Of a stretch of DNA of 64,000 nt, positions 40,501 to 49,448 are shown one piece after another. The notes under the pieces are model-generated. The model did no database searches, was not told the DNA's origin, and worked only from the letters and a program-made list of their open reading frames with translations. Within the stretch, counting starts at the first letter, position 1. The number at the start of each line of letters is the position of its first letter. The stretch comes from Glycomyces paridis (GTDB taxonomy: Bacteria; Actinomycetota; Actinomycetes; Mycobacteriales; Micromonosporaceae). The stretch lies in the NCBI RefSeq assembly GCF_004912155.1, contig NZ_STGX01000005.1, positions 1 through 64,000 on the forward strand, given 5' to 3'. The translations under genes were made by a program, and so were the position numbers.

Positions 40501-42195
40501 GGGGTCGGTCCCGGCGACGAACACGCCGAAGAGGCCGCGGTCGGGGATGGTGCCGCCGGAGGTGACGGCGAGGCGCTGGGAGCCGGGGCGGCCGGTCACG
40601 GTGCCCGCGTTGCGGTCCCAGACGATCCGCGGCCGCAGTTCGGCGAAGGCGTCGGAGGGGTAGCGCCCGGCGAGCATGTCGAGTACGGCTTCGAAGGCGG
40701 AGTCGGGGAGTGCGGCGAAGGGGGCGGCGCGGCGGACGAGGGCGAGGAGGTCGTCCGCGTGCCAGTCGTCCATGGCGGTGGCGGCGACGATCTGCTGGGC
40801 GAGGACGTCGAGGGGGTTGGCGGGGATCTTGAGCGCTTCGATCTCGCCCGAGCGCATGCGCTCGGCGACGACGGCGGACTGGATGAGGTCGCCGCGGACC
40901 TTGGGGAAGAACACGCCGCGCGAGACGGCGCCGACCTGGTGGCCGGCGCGGCCGACGCGCTGGAGCCCGGAGGCGACCGAAGGCGGGGCCTCGACCTGGA
41001 CGACGAGGTCGACCGCGCCCATGTCGATGCCGAGTTCGAGGCTGGAGGTGGCGACGACGGCGGGGAGGCGCCCGGCCTTGAGTTCGGCTTCGACCTCGGC
41101 GCGCTGCTCTTTGGAGATGGAGCCGTGGTGGGTGCGGGCGAGGATCGGCGGCGCGCCGGGCGTGGCGCCGGAGCCGCCCATCGTCGCGGCGGGGGCGTGG
41201 TGTTCGGGGAGGGGTTCGCCGGTGCGTCGTTCGTAGGCGATCTCGTTGAGGCGGTTGGAGAGTCGTTCGGCGACGCGGCGGGCGTTGGTGAAGACGATGG
41301 TGGAGCGGTGCCGTTCGACGAGGTCGACGATGTGGGCTTCGACGTGCGGCCAGATCGAGGGGGCGGGGCGGCCGGGGGCGGTCGGGTCGGGGGTGTCGCC
41401 GACGGCGCTCATGTCCTCGATCGGAACGACGACGGAGAGGTCCCAGCGCTTCTCGGACGGCGGTTGGACGACGACGGTGTCGGCCTGCGGGGAGAGGAAG
41501 CGGGCGACGTCCTCGACGGGGCGGACGGTGGCGGAGAGTCCGATGCGGCGGGCGGGTCGCGGCAGGAGCGCGTCGAGGCGTTCGAGGGAGAGGGCGAGGT
41601 GGGCGCCGCGTTTGGTGGCGGCGACGGCGTGGACCTCGTCGAGGATGACCGTCTCGACGCCCGCGAGGGCTTCGCGGGCTTGGGAGGTGAGCATGAGGAA
41701 GAGGGATTCGGGGGTGGTGATGAGGATGTCGGGCGGGCGGTTGGCGATCGAGCGGCGCTCGGCCTGCGGGGTGTCGCCGGAGCGGACGGCGACGGTGAGG
41801 TCGGGTTCCGGTAGGCCGAGGCGGCGGGCCTCGGCGCGGACGCCTTCGAGCGGGGCGCGGAGGTTGCGTTCGACGTCGACGCCGAGGGCCTTGAGCGGGG
41901 AGAGGTAGAGGACGCGGCAGCGGCGCTTGGGGTCGGTCGGCGGCGGTGCGGCGGCGAGGGCGTCGATGGCCGAGAGGAACGCAGCGAGGGTCTTGCCCGA
42001 GCCGGTGGGGGCGACGACGAGGACGTTCCGGTCCTCGCCGATGGCCTTCCAGGCGCCTTCCTGGGCGGCGGTCGGGGCGCCGAAGGCGCGGTGGAACCAC
42101 GAGGCGGTGGCCGGCGAGAAGCCGGCGAGGGCCGGGTGCGGGGACTCTTCGGCGGCGTCCGCGCCGTTGCGCTCGGTTCGGGCCATGGCGTCCAT
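37597..42195 (-). CDS. lhr: ATP-dependent helicase Lhr (large helicase-related)
   Basis: About 1532 aa, the usual length of full Lhr. The SF2 motor has motif I APTGSGKTLAAF, motif II as LDEVHA (DEVH), motif III SATVRP, motif IV-region HHGSISKEQR and motif VI VGRAGHQ. The C-terminal ~600 residues are the Lhr-specific winged-helix/beta-barrel and tetramerisation region (LLFGYVAQFMYAGDTPLAER, SPFGAQVNAPWALALGNRL). Mycobacterial Lhr is a 3'-5' translocase that unwinds RNA:DNA hybrids and is induced by DNA damage. ATG 42195 (MDAMARTERN) follows GTGGGG; ATG 42186 is an alternative. No neighbour suggests a specialised role. Confidence 0.93.
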   Translation of the reverse strand: MDAMARTERNGADAAEESPHPALAGFSPATASWFHRAFGAPTAAQEGAWKAIGEDRNVLVVAPTGSGKTLAAFLSAIDALAAAPPPTDPKRRCRVLYLSPLKALGVDVERNLRAPLEGVRAEARRLGLPEPDLTVAVRSGDTPQAERRSIANRPPDILITTPESLFLMLTSQAREALAGVETVILDEVHAVAATKRGAHLALSLERLDALLPRPARRIGLSATVRPVEDVARFLSPQADTVVVQPPSEKRWDLSVVVPIEDMSAVGDTPDPTAPGRPAPSIWPHVEAHIVDLVERHRSTIVFTNARRVAERLSNRLNEIAYERRTGEPLPEHHAPAATMGGSGATPGAPPILARTHHGSISKEQRAEVEAELKAGRLPAVVATSSLELGIDMGAVDLVVQVEAPPSVASGLQRVGRAGHQVGAVSRGVFFPKVRGDLIQSAVVAERMRSGEIEALKIPANPLDVLAQQIVAATAMDDWHADDLLALVRRAAPFAALPDSAFEAVLDMLAGRYPSDAFAELRPRIVWDRNAGTVTGRPGSQRLAVTSGGTIPDRGLFGVFVAGTDPKRGGGRVGELDEEMVYESRVGDVFTLGTSSWRIEEIGRDRVSVSPAPGAPGRLPFWRGDGLGRPLELGRAIGAFVRELGALDPAAAHERLAAAGLDANAARNAVAYLAEQREATGEVPDDRTVVIERFRDELGDWRIVVHSPFGAQVNAPWALALGNRLRARHGIDPQLMHHDDGIVVRLPDAHGAEDAPAPLHAADLAFDADEIGALVTEAVTGSSLFASRFREAAARALLLPHREPGKRQPLWQQRLRSAQLLEVAGRYPGFPIIIEAVREVLQDVYDVPGLTELMKDLANREMRIVEVTTAEASPFARTLLFGYVAQFMYAGDTPLAERRAAALSLDSRLLADLLGDVDLRELLDPDVLAETERELQRRTPDRRARDPESVADLLRLLGPLTEPELAERGADPVWAATLHDTGRAIRVRIAGRDHWAAVEDAGRLRDALGTALPAGLPAAFTEPADDPLGDLLARHARTHGPFTTADAAARFGLGAAVAETGLRALAADGRLVEGEFRPGGEHLEWCDAAVLRRLRRRSLAALRKELEPVPPADLAAFLPRWQHLGDAAGPGELRGVDGLARAIEQLQGAAVPASALETLILPARVPDYTPAMLDELTASGEVLWAGAGALPGKDGRIALYPAETAPLLLPEPGPLDATDLHESLMDALAGGYGLFFRQIAEHVRAQGHPEAADTDLAEALWDLAWTGRAANDTLAPLRARLGSGRTPGATAHRTRRTAPRARQGLPGWRDLRRETVASLPSVAGRWSLPPAREPDPTLRAHALAHTLLDRHGVVTRGAVAAEGVDGGFAKVYRVLTAFEETGRARRGYVVDGLGAAQFAAEGAVDRLRADAPRGALVLAAADPANAYGAALAWPEPPAGSAHTPGRKAGALVVLLHGDLALYLERGGRSLLAWPEPDRLAPALDALADAVRSGATGPLHIERVNADTAQSSPLAPLLETAGFRVTPRGYRLRP

Positions 42196-42219
42196 GGTGC
42201 CCCACGGGTACGACGGGTT

Positions 42220-42233
42220 CACCGGTTCCGGTG
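42220..42233 (-). terminator. Weak hairpin between GH127 and lhr
   Basis: CACCGG-TT-CCGGTG, a 6-bp stem in the ~100-bp gap after the GH127 stop. It could end the GH127 transcript, but its loop is tight. Confidence 0.3.
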
Positions 42234-42297
42234 AGGCGGGGCTCGCCGCGCCTCGGCTTCACGGCCGAGGGCGGCGATCCGGCCGACGCGCTCGACG

Positions 42298-45033
42298 CTA
42301 GATGAACCTCCACAGGTGGTCGGCGGTGCCGTTGTCGTCCCAGAGGACGATCTGCGCACCGGAGGCGGTCGAGGCGCCCGTGACGCCGAGGACCCGGCCG
42401 CCGCTGGCGCACTGGACACGGAAGGCGTCGCCGCTCCCCCAGCGCAGGCGCCAGCGGTGGTCGGCGGTGCCGTTGTCGGCCCACTGCACGATGCGGGCGC
42501 CGTTGGCGGTGGACATGTTCTCGACGCCGAGGACCTTGGCGCTGTGGGAGTTGCGGAGCTTGAAGTAGCCGCCGGTGTCGAGGACCGCAGTCCACAGGTG
42601 GTCGGCGGTGCCGTTGTCGGCCCACTGGATCGCGAGGCCGCCATCGGCGGTGGACATGTTCTGGACGCCGAGGACCAGGCCGCTGTTGACGTTCTGGATG
42701 CGGCGGGCGCCGGTGGGGACGAAGCGCCAGCGGTTGTCGGCGGTGCCGTCGTCGGGGGCCTGGACGGCCTGGGCCCCGGCGGAGGTGGAGGCGCCGGAGA
42801 TGCCGAGGAGCTTGGCGCTGTGGGAGTTGCGGAGCTTGTGGGTGCCGTCGCCCTGGTCGACGGGGGTCCATAGGTGGTCGGCGGTGCCGTTGTCGGCCCA
42901 CTGGAGGGCCGGGGCGTTGTCGGCGGTCGACATGTTCTCGACGCCGAGCACCTTGCCGCTGTTGCGGTTGCGGATCTTCAGGGCCGAGCCGGAGACCGCC
43001 AGCTCCCACAAGTGGTCGGCGGTGCCCGTGTCGTTCCACTGGATCGCGAGGCCGCCGTCCGCGGTCGACATGTCGCGCACGCCGAGGACGAGGTTCGAGT
43101 TCGCGTTGTAGAGCTTGTAGGCGGGGGCGTCGGAGCCGCCGCCCTCTCCGGTGCTCCAGTAGACGGTGTAGTTGTGGCCGTGGGCGTCGTAGAAGGGGCC
43201 GAGGTTCACGTCGGCGCCGTTCGCGGTCGCGGTGAACGCGAGCGCCGAGGTGCTCGTGCGCTGGATCGACTCGGGCTCGATCACCGGGAGGGCGTTGAGG
43301 GTCGTGGACCCGTAGTTGCCGGAGAGGACGGTGGGGCCGAAGACCACGGCGGCGACTTCGGCGTCGTCGTTCGAGGGCTCGACGACGAGGCGCATGGGGA
43401 GCTTGAGGGTCACCGTGTCGCCGGAGGCCCAGGCGCGCGTGAGGTTCGCGTACGAGCCGGGGGCGGTGTCGATATCCTGGACGGTCCCGTTGACGCTGAC
43501 CGTCGCGCCCTGGGTCCAAGAGGGGATGCGCAGGCGCATCGTCCAGGACCCGCTGGTGGAGCCGGTGACGGTGAGGGTGGTCGTGTCGGAGACGGGGTAG
43601 GAGGTGGACTGGGCGACGGTGATGCCGCGCTCGGCCCAGGTGAGGGTGGAGGGCGTGTAGAGGTTGACCCACAAGGTGGTCCCGGCGTGCCAGTACACCG
43701 AGTCCATGAGCTTGGTGAAGGTCTCCAGGCCGGTGCCCTGGCAGCACCAGAACGAGTTGTAATCGGTCGACCAGGTGCCGCCGCCCCAGGCGGGGCCGAC
43801 GCCCCGGTGGCCGCCGGGGTTCAAGGACGTGAAGTAGGTGATGTGGCCGTGGGCGTTGCCCGGGTCCTGCCAGCCGATGAGGTGGTTGAGGAGGGCGCGC
43901 TCGTAGTAGTCGAAGTAGGAGGCGTCCTCGGGGTCGAGCTGCCACAGCTCGCGGGTGAGCTTGAGCATGTTGTAGGTGTTGCAGCCCTCGCAGGTGTCGG
44001 TCCGGAGGTACCCGGCGATCTGGTCGGGCAGGCGGAAGTGCTCGGCCTGGCTGTTGCCGCCGATGACGTAGGTGTGGTCCTCGGTGACCATGGTCCAGAA
44101 GTTGTCGGCGATGTTCCGGTAGCGGGTGGTGCCGGTGGCCTTGTACTCGCGGGCGGCCCCGACGATCTTGGGGATCAGGGTGTTCGCGTGCATGCCGTTG
44201 AGCGAGTCGGTGCCGTTCGCGAGCGGGTCGAACACGGCGGCGTGGTCGAACCGCTGCGCGGCGGTGAGCCAGCGGGCGGTCCCGGTCTGCTGGTAGAGGT
44301 CGGTCAGGACGGCGTTCATGCCGCCGAACTCGACGCGCAGCACGTTCTGCATCTGGGAGGAGGAGAGCCGCGCGGTGCGGGTGTCGACCCATCCGGCGAG
44401 GCCCAGCAGCACGTCGCGGGCCTGGGTGGAGCCCATGAGCCGCCACACGTCGAGGAGGCCGGCGAGGGTCTTGTGGAGGCAGTAGTACAGGACGTCGGAC
44501 CTGGTGCCGGCTTCGAGGCCGTCGAAGTTGGACTCGGGGAACCCGCTGAGGTACCCGGCTGCGAACCCCGCGGCACCGTTGTTGGCCTGGCACGCGGCGA
44601 GCCCGGCGACCATGGCGTTCGCCTTGTCGCGGCAGGTCGTGTCGCCGTGCACCGCCCAGGACTGGGCCCACGAGGTGAGGAAGTGCCCCTGCATGTGGGT
44701 GCGGAAGGGGAAGTCGGGGGCGTCCCAGCCGCCGTTCGAGGACGCGCCGTTGGTGGAGAGGCGGTGGTTGGAGCGGAAGTTGTACAGGAGCCGGTCGACG
44801 TCGATGAAGCGCAGGTAGGAGAGGGTGCGGTTCTGGTTGTCGAGCCAGCGTCCCGAGTTCAGCTTCACGCGGCCGAACTCGAAGGCCTGCGTGAGGTTCC
44901 CGATGTCGGTGCGCACGGGCGCGAGGGCGGCGTGCGCGGTGCCGGGAGCGGTGACGGCGGTCGCGGTGGAGGCGACCGCGGCGACGCCGGCGGCTTGGAG
45001 GAGCCTGCGGCGGCTGAGGGGGGACGAAGTCAT
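42298..45033 (-). CDS. Secreted GH127-type beta-L-arabinofuranosidase with two ricin-B trefoils
   Basis: About 911 aa. A twin-arginine signal (SRRRLLQAAGVAAVAS, cleavage near AHA) is followed by a GH127 (formerly DUF1680) domain at ~40-630. The zinc/nucleophile Cys set is recognisable: TCEGCNTYNMLKL supplies the Glu-x-Cys pair and SFWCCQGTGLETF the CC pair containing the likely nucleophile. Residues ~640-911 hold six ~45-residue ricin-type repeats (typified by LGVENMSTADGG and WADNGTADHLW), that is two complete beta-trefoils for carbohydrate binding. ATG 45033 follows AAGGAG. It lies beyond a terminator and behind its own LacI-type operator, so it is probably a separate transcription unit. 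Confidence 0.9.
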   Translation of the reverse strand: MTSSPLSRRRLLQAAGVAAVASTATAVTAPGTAHAALAPVRTDIGNLTQAFEFGRVKLNSGRWLDNQNRTLSYLRFIDVDRLLYNFRSNHRLSTNGASSNGGWDAPDFPFRTHMQGHFLTSWAQSWAVHGDTTCRDKANAMVAGLAACQANNGAAGFAAGYLSGFPESNFDGLEAGTRSDVLYYCLHKTLAGLLDVWRLMGSTQARDVLLGLAGWVDTRTARLSSSQMQNVLRVEFGGMNAVLTDLYQQTGTARWLTAAQRFDHAAVFDPLANGTDSLNGMHANTLIPKIVGAAREYKATGTTRYRNIADNFWTMVTEDHTYVIGGNSQAEHFRLPDQIAGYLRTDTCEGCNTYNMLKLTRELWQLDPEDASYFDYYERALLNHLIGWQDPGNAHGHITYFTSLNPGGHRGVGPAWGGGTWSTDYNSFWCCQGTGLETFTKLMDSVYWHAGTTLWVNLYTPSTLTWAERGITVAQSTSYPVSDTTTLTVTGSTSGSWTMRLRIPSWTQGATVSVNGTVQDIDTAPGSYANLTRAWASGDTVTLKLPMRLVVEPSNDDAEVAAVVFGPTVLSGNYGSTTLNALPVIEPESIQRTSTSALAFTATANGADVNLGPFYDAHGHNYTVYWSTGEGGGSDAPAYKLYNANSNLVLGVRDMSTADGGLAIQWNDTGTADHLWELAVSGSALKIRNRNSGKVLGVENMSTADNAPALQWADNGTADHLWTPVDQGDGTHKLRNSHSAKLLGISGASTSAGAQAVQAPDDGTADNRWRFVPTGARRIQNVNSGLVLGVQNMSTADGGLAIQWADNGTADHLWTAVLDTGGYFKLRNSHSAKVLGVENMSTANGARIVQWADNGTADHRWRLRWGSGDAFRVQCASGGRVLGVTGASTASGAQIVLWDDNGTADHLWRFI
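42301..43135 (-). repeat. Six ricin-type repeats (two beta-trefoils) at the GH127 C-terminus
   Basis: Six ~130-140-bp units encode QxW-like repeats. Units share blocks such as GACATGTTCTCGACGCCGAG (read on the plus strand), so they are similar in DNA as well as protein. This makes the region prone to unequal recombination or misassembly. Confidence 0.75.
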
Positions 45034-45054
45034 GAGGGAACTCCTTGTCAAGAA

Positions 45055-45068
45055 TGTTTACGTTCACA
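45055..45068 (-). promoter_or_regulatory. Cre-like LacI operator before GH127
   Basis: On the minus strand ATGTGAACGTAAACAT (including flanks) fits WTGNNARCGNWWWCAW fully. It lies 22 bp before the start codon and differs at only 3 of 14 positions from the site before GH62 (50567-50580). Confidence 0.65.
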
Positions 45069-45090
45069 TGGTGATGGATCGGTAAGGGTG

Positions 45091-45123
45091 CCGCGGGGGG
45101 CCTCGGCTCTGGGCCCCCCGCGG
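45091..45123 (-). terminator. Terminator after the GH10 gene
   Basis: CCGCGGGGGGCC and GGCCCCCCGCGG form a perfect 12-bp stem with a 9-base loop, 11 bases beyond the GH10 stop. It separates the GH62-GH10 operon from GH127. Confidence 0.8.
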
Positions 45124-45133
45124 CGGTCACGGG

Positions 45134-46183
<1,050 letters not shown>

Positions 46184-47788
46184 TTATGTGGTGACGGTGA
46201 ACCGGTTGACGGTGACGGCTCCGCCGAGCGCCTTGGTGGCGTGGTTGAAGACGGCGAAGCGGTAGCCCATGAAGAAGGTCCAGTTGCTGTTGAGGGTGAA
46301 GGCCGGGCCGAGCTGCGTGAAGGCCGAGCCGTCGGTGCTGTAGGAGAACTGCGCCTGGCGGCCCGAGCCGGGGCGGATGTCGGCGCTCACGCGCAGCCAG
46401 ACGGTCGAGGAGCACAGTTCCGCGGAGGCCCGTTCGGTGCCGGTGCCGGTGGTGTTCCAGTTCGCGTCCATGGTCAGCGAGTCGGTCATGGAGATGCGGG
46501 TGGTGGCGCCGTCGCGGCGCAGCCCGATCCAGGCCGAGGCGTCGCGGAGCATGGCCAGGCCCGCGCGGTCGCCGTCGGCCATCGCGGCGGGGTCCAGCTC
46601 CACTGTGGCCGTGGAAGAGGGGCCTTGGATGCGGTGGGTCAGCGTGTTCCGGGCGTTGTAGAGGTCGCCGGTGACGGTGGCGGTCTGGAGGCGGAGGCCG
46701 TTCCCTGTCGACCACTTGCTGTTGTCCGGGTTGTGGTTCCACTCCCATTTGGCGGCGAGTGTCGCGGCGGTGAAGGTGTCGGTGCCGGTCATCGGTGCGA
46801 CCGGGTGCGGGGTGAGGTTCGGGAACGGGTAGGTGCTCCCCCAGGCGCCGCCCACGGTGGTGACCTGCGGCCAGCCGTCCGAGGTCCAGGTGATCGGCGC
46901 GAGCGCGGGCACCCGGCCGCCGGGGTAGGCGTCGACGAAGGCCATGTAGTACCAGGCGCCCGCCGCGGTGGAGACGAGTCCGCCCTGGTGGGGGACGCCG
47001 CCGCCGGAGATCGGGCCGGGCATGTTCAGCAGGACCTGGCGCAGTTCGTAAGGGCCCCAAGGGGATGCGGACTTGAGGATGTACTGGCCGTTGGCGGGAC
47101 GGGTGAGGAAGATGTAGTAGTTCCCGTTGATCTTGTAGAAGCGCGAGCCCTCCAGGGTGCCGATGCTCGACGGGGTGGAGAAGACCTGCTGGTTGCGGAC
47201 CTCGGACTTGCCGTCGGCGGAGAGCTGCGCGACCGAGATCTGGGTGTTGCCGTAGGCGACGTACATCGTGTCGTCGGTGTCGACGAGCATCCCGGCGTCG
47301 TAGTAGGCGCGGGAGAGCTCGGCGTGGCGCGTCCAGGTCCCGGCCGGGTCGGTGGCGGTGTACATGTAGGACCGGGCGAAGTCGATCTGCCCGAGCCAGT
47401 AGAAGCGATTCTGGCTCGGTCGGTGCGCGATCGTGGAGGCCCAGATGCCGCGCACGTAGCCGCGGGCGCCGTTCAGGTCGTATTTGGACCCGAAGTCGAG
47501 GGTGGGCACCGAGTGCCCCACCAACTCCCAGTTGACGAGGTCCCAGGAGCGGAGCACGGGCGCGCCGGGCGAGTAGTGCATCGTGGACGCGGTCATGTAG
47601 AAGACGTCGCCGGCCCGGATGACCTCGACGTCGGCGAAGTCCTGCCACACCACGGGGTTGCCGAAGGTCGACTGCTGCGCCTCGGCGTCGCGGAGCGGCA
47701 TCAGGGAGGCGGCGGCGGCGCCCGCGAGGACGCCGGCCCCGCCGAGGAGGAGCCTGCGGCGGCTGCCGGGGGCGTCGAGCCAGTTCAT
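46184..47788 (-). CDS. Secreted GH43 arabinofuranosidase/xylosidase-type enzyme
   Basis: About 534 aa. A Tat-like signal (SRRRLLLGGAGVLAGAAAAS, cleavage near DAEAQ) precedes a GH43 five-bladed propeller at ~40-330. The three catalytic acids are visible: Asp in FADVEVIRAGD, Asp in YDAGMLVDTDD and Glu in LEGSRFYKINGNYYIF. Residues ~345-534 are the C-terminal beta-sandwich common in GH43 xylosidases/arabinofuranosidases (DTFTAATLAAKWEWNHNPD onward). Specificity between xylosidase and arabinofuranosidase cannot be decided here. ATG 47788 follows AAGGAG. It is 9 bp from the GH10 gene and 11 bp from the hydrolase gene. Confidence 0.9.
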   Translation of the reverse strand: MNWLDAPGSRRRLLLGGAGVLAGAAAASLMPLRDAEAQQSTFGNPVVWQDFADVEVIRAGDVFYMTASTMHYSPGAPVLRSWDLVNWELVGHSVPTLDFGSKYDLNGARGYVRGIWASTIAHRPSQNRFYWLGQIDFARSYMYTATDPAGTWTRHAELSRAYYDAGMLVDTDDTMYVAYGNTQISVAQLSADGKSEVRNQQVFSTPSSIGTLEGSRFYKINGNYYIFLTRPANGQYILKSASPWGPYELRQVLLNMPGPISGGGVPHQGGLVSTAAGAWYYMAFVDAYPGGRVPALAPITWTSDGWPQVTTVGGAWGSTYPFPNLTPHPVAPMTGTDTFTAATLAAKWEWNHNPDNSKWSTGNGLRLQTATVTGDLYNARNTLTHRIQGPSSTATVELDPAAMADGDRAGLAMLRDASAWIGLRRDGATTRISMTDSLTMDANWNTTGTGTERASAELCSSTVWLRVSADIRPGSGRQAQFSYSTDGSAFTQLGPAFTLNSNWTFFMGYRFAVFNHATKALGGAVTVNRFTVTT

Positions 47789-47799
47789 GCGGTGCTCCT

Positions 47800-48711
47800 T
47801 CATCGGTCGAGCTCCGCTTCCCAGACGATCCCGCCGCCGGAGGCGTCCGAGGCGAGGCGGGCCTTGGCGGCGGTGTCGCCGTACAGGCTCCAGCGCATCC
47901 AGTCGAGGGAGACGGCGACGGTCTGGTCGTAGGTGGGTCCGTTCCAGATGTACTCGTCGTGGCCCTGGCCGGTGTGGGTCATGAACGCCTTCGGGGCCGG
48001 GAGCTCGGCGTGCGCTTGGCGCGCGAGCGAGTACTGGCAGATGGGGTCCTGGTCGCCGTGGACGAACAGGACGTTCGCGTTCACCTCGCCGGTCGGGTTC
48101 CCCATGTCGACGCAGGCGTACGGGATCGCGGCGGTGATCCGCGAGTCCGGCCAGGCCGTCAGGAGGCCGTGGGTGGTCATGCCGCCCAGGGAATGGCCGG
48201 CGACGCCGACGCCGAGCGTGGTGTCCATGCGGCCCTCGAAGGCGTCGCACGAGCCCTCCGCGCCGAGGGCGAGGGTCCGGGTGAGGACCTCGGAGACGTC
48301 CTTGGACTGGTTGCCGTTGTAGACGTCCTGGATGTTCCCGGGGGTGCCGGTGGTCGTGGTCGAGAAGACCGGCGCGGGGACGATGAACCCCGCTGCGGCC
48401 AAGGGCCGGATGTGGGGGCCGTAGGACTCGGGGTTGCCGCCGAGGCCGTGGCTCCATTCGACGACGGGAAAGGGCCCGTCCGCGATCGGGGCGTCGCGCA
48501 CCGGGTTGCCGCCGGGCGTGCCGGAGGCGGCCGGGTAGAAGATCCGGGTGGTGAGGCTGCGGCCGGCCCGGCTCCAGGCGAACTCGCGGACGCCGAGCGG
48601 GAAGGTCTGCGTCGGGGCGGTGGCCGCCAGTGCCGGTGCGGCCGAGCCGAGCAGGGCGGTCGCGCCCGCGACGGCGGTGAGTCCCAGTATGGTGCGGCGG
48701 GGCATGGTCAT
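47800..48711 (-). CDS. Secreted alpha/beta-hydrolase (esterase / PAF-acetylhydrolase-like)
   Basis: 303 aa. A signal peptide (MPRRTILGLTAVAGATALLG, cleavage near ALAAT) is followed by an alpha/beta-hydrolase fold. The nucleophile elbow is VAGHSLGGMT, the acid Asp is in HGDQDPIC and the His in TGQGHDEYIWN. VVEWSHGLGGNPESYG is the oxyanion region. The family includes secreted esterases and PETase/cutinase-like enzymes. Inside a xylanase operon an acetyl-xylan or feruloyl esterase role is the natural guess, but it is not one of the established xylan-esterase CE families I recognise. ATG follows AAAGGAA. Confidence 0.82.
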   Translation of the reverse strand: MTMPRRTILGLTAVAGATALLGSAAPALAATAPTQTFPLGVREFAWSRAGRSLTTRIFYPAASGTPGGNPVRDAPIADGPFPVVEWSHGLGGNPESYGPHIRPLAAAGFIVPAPVFSTTTTGTPGNIQDVYNGNQSKDVSEVLTRTLALGAEGSCDAFEGRMDTTLGVGVAGHSLGGMTTHGLLTAWPDSRITAAIPYACVDMGNPTGEVNANVLFVHGDQDPICQYSLARQAHAELPAPKAFMTHTGQGHDEYIWNGPTYDQTVAVSLDWMRWSLYGDTAAKARLASDASGGGIVWEAELDR

Positions 48712-48786
48712 GCGCGGTTCCTTTCGGGGGGCCGGGCCGGGCGGCCGCTGGTGCGTGCGAGGGCGCCCGGCCCGGTGCCGGGTCGG

Positions 48787-49398
48787 TCAGTCGGCCTGGA
48801 TGTCGGCGAGGACGGAGTCGGCGCCGCAACTCGCCCCGACGGGGATGAGCGAGTACTGCTGGTTCGTCGCGCCCGTGGAGGTCCACTGGCGGATGGGGTC
48901 GCCCGCGGTGGTCGACCAGTTGTAGACGTCGAGCGCCTTGCCGGAGTTGCGGTTCACGAAGGTGTAGTAGCCGGCGGAGTTCTGGTTGACCGTCCACTGC
49001 TGGTTGGCGGCGTTGTAGTCGGTGTACTGGGCGATGGTCGCGCCGTCGGCGGTGCTCCAGTTCCAGACGTCGAGCACGAGGCCGGAGTTGCGGACCTGGA
49101 TGCGGTAGTAGCCGTTGCCGGAGTCGAGGAACCGGAACTGCTGGTTCGTGCCCTCGTAGTTCGTGTACTGCGTGAGGATCGCGCCGGTGGCGGTCGAGGC
49201 GCCCTGGATGTCGAAGGCGAGGCCGGAGTGGCGCGAGACGATCGTGTACCAGTCGCTCGTGGACGGCGGCGCCGCCTCGGCGCGGTCGGTCTGGAAGGCC
49301 ACGAGGCCCATGGTCGCGATCACCACGGCGGCGGCGAGCGCGGCGAGGCCGCGTGACCAGCGGGCCAGGAACGAGAAGTCGGGTGCGGCCGAGGTCAT
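48787..49398 (-). CDS. Stand-alone secreted ricin-B lectin
   Basis: About 203 aa. An N-terminal hydrophobic stretch (ALAAAVVIATMGLVAF) with cleavage near AEAAP is followed by one beta-trefoil of three repeats (YTIVSRHSGLAFDIQGAS, YRIQVRNSGLVLDVWNWS, YTFVNRNSGKALDVYNWS), each with an NQQ(W/F/Y)-type motif. No catalytic domain is present; the protein ends ~15 residues after the trefoil in GASCGADSVLADIQAD. Such a tail could be a linker remnant from a former fusion. As encoded it is a free carbohydrate-binding protein, which is unusual in a xylanase operon. ATG 49398 follows AAGGAG. Confidence 0.82.
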   Translation of the reverse strand: MTSAAPDFSFLARWSRGLAALAAAVVIATMGLVAFQTDRAEAAPPSTSDWYTIVSRHSGLAFDIQGASTATGAILTQYTNYEGTNQQFRFLDSGNGYYRIQVRNSGLVLDVWNWSTADGATIAQYTDYNAANQQWTVNQNSAGYYTFVNRNSGKALDVYNWSTTAGDPIRQWTSTGATNQQYSLIPVGASCGADSVLADIQAD

Positions 49399-49448
49399 CG
49401 GGTGCTCCTTAGCGGTTGCGGTTTCGGGGAGTGAGGGGTTCGGCGGGG

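Noticed and set aside
42301-43135. CRISPR-like array suggested by regular repeats
   Set aside because: The repeats are coding ricin modules of ~135 bp with no spacers and no cas genes.
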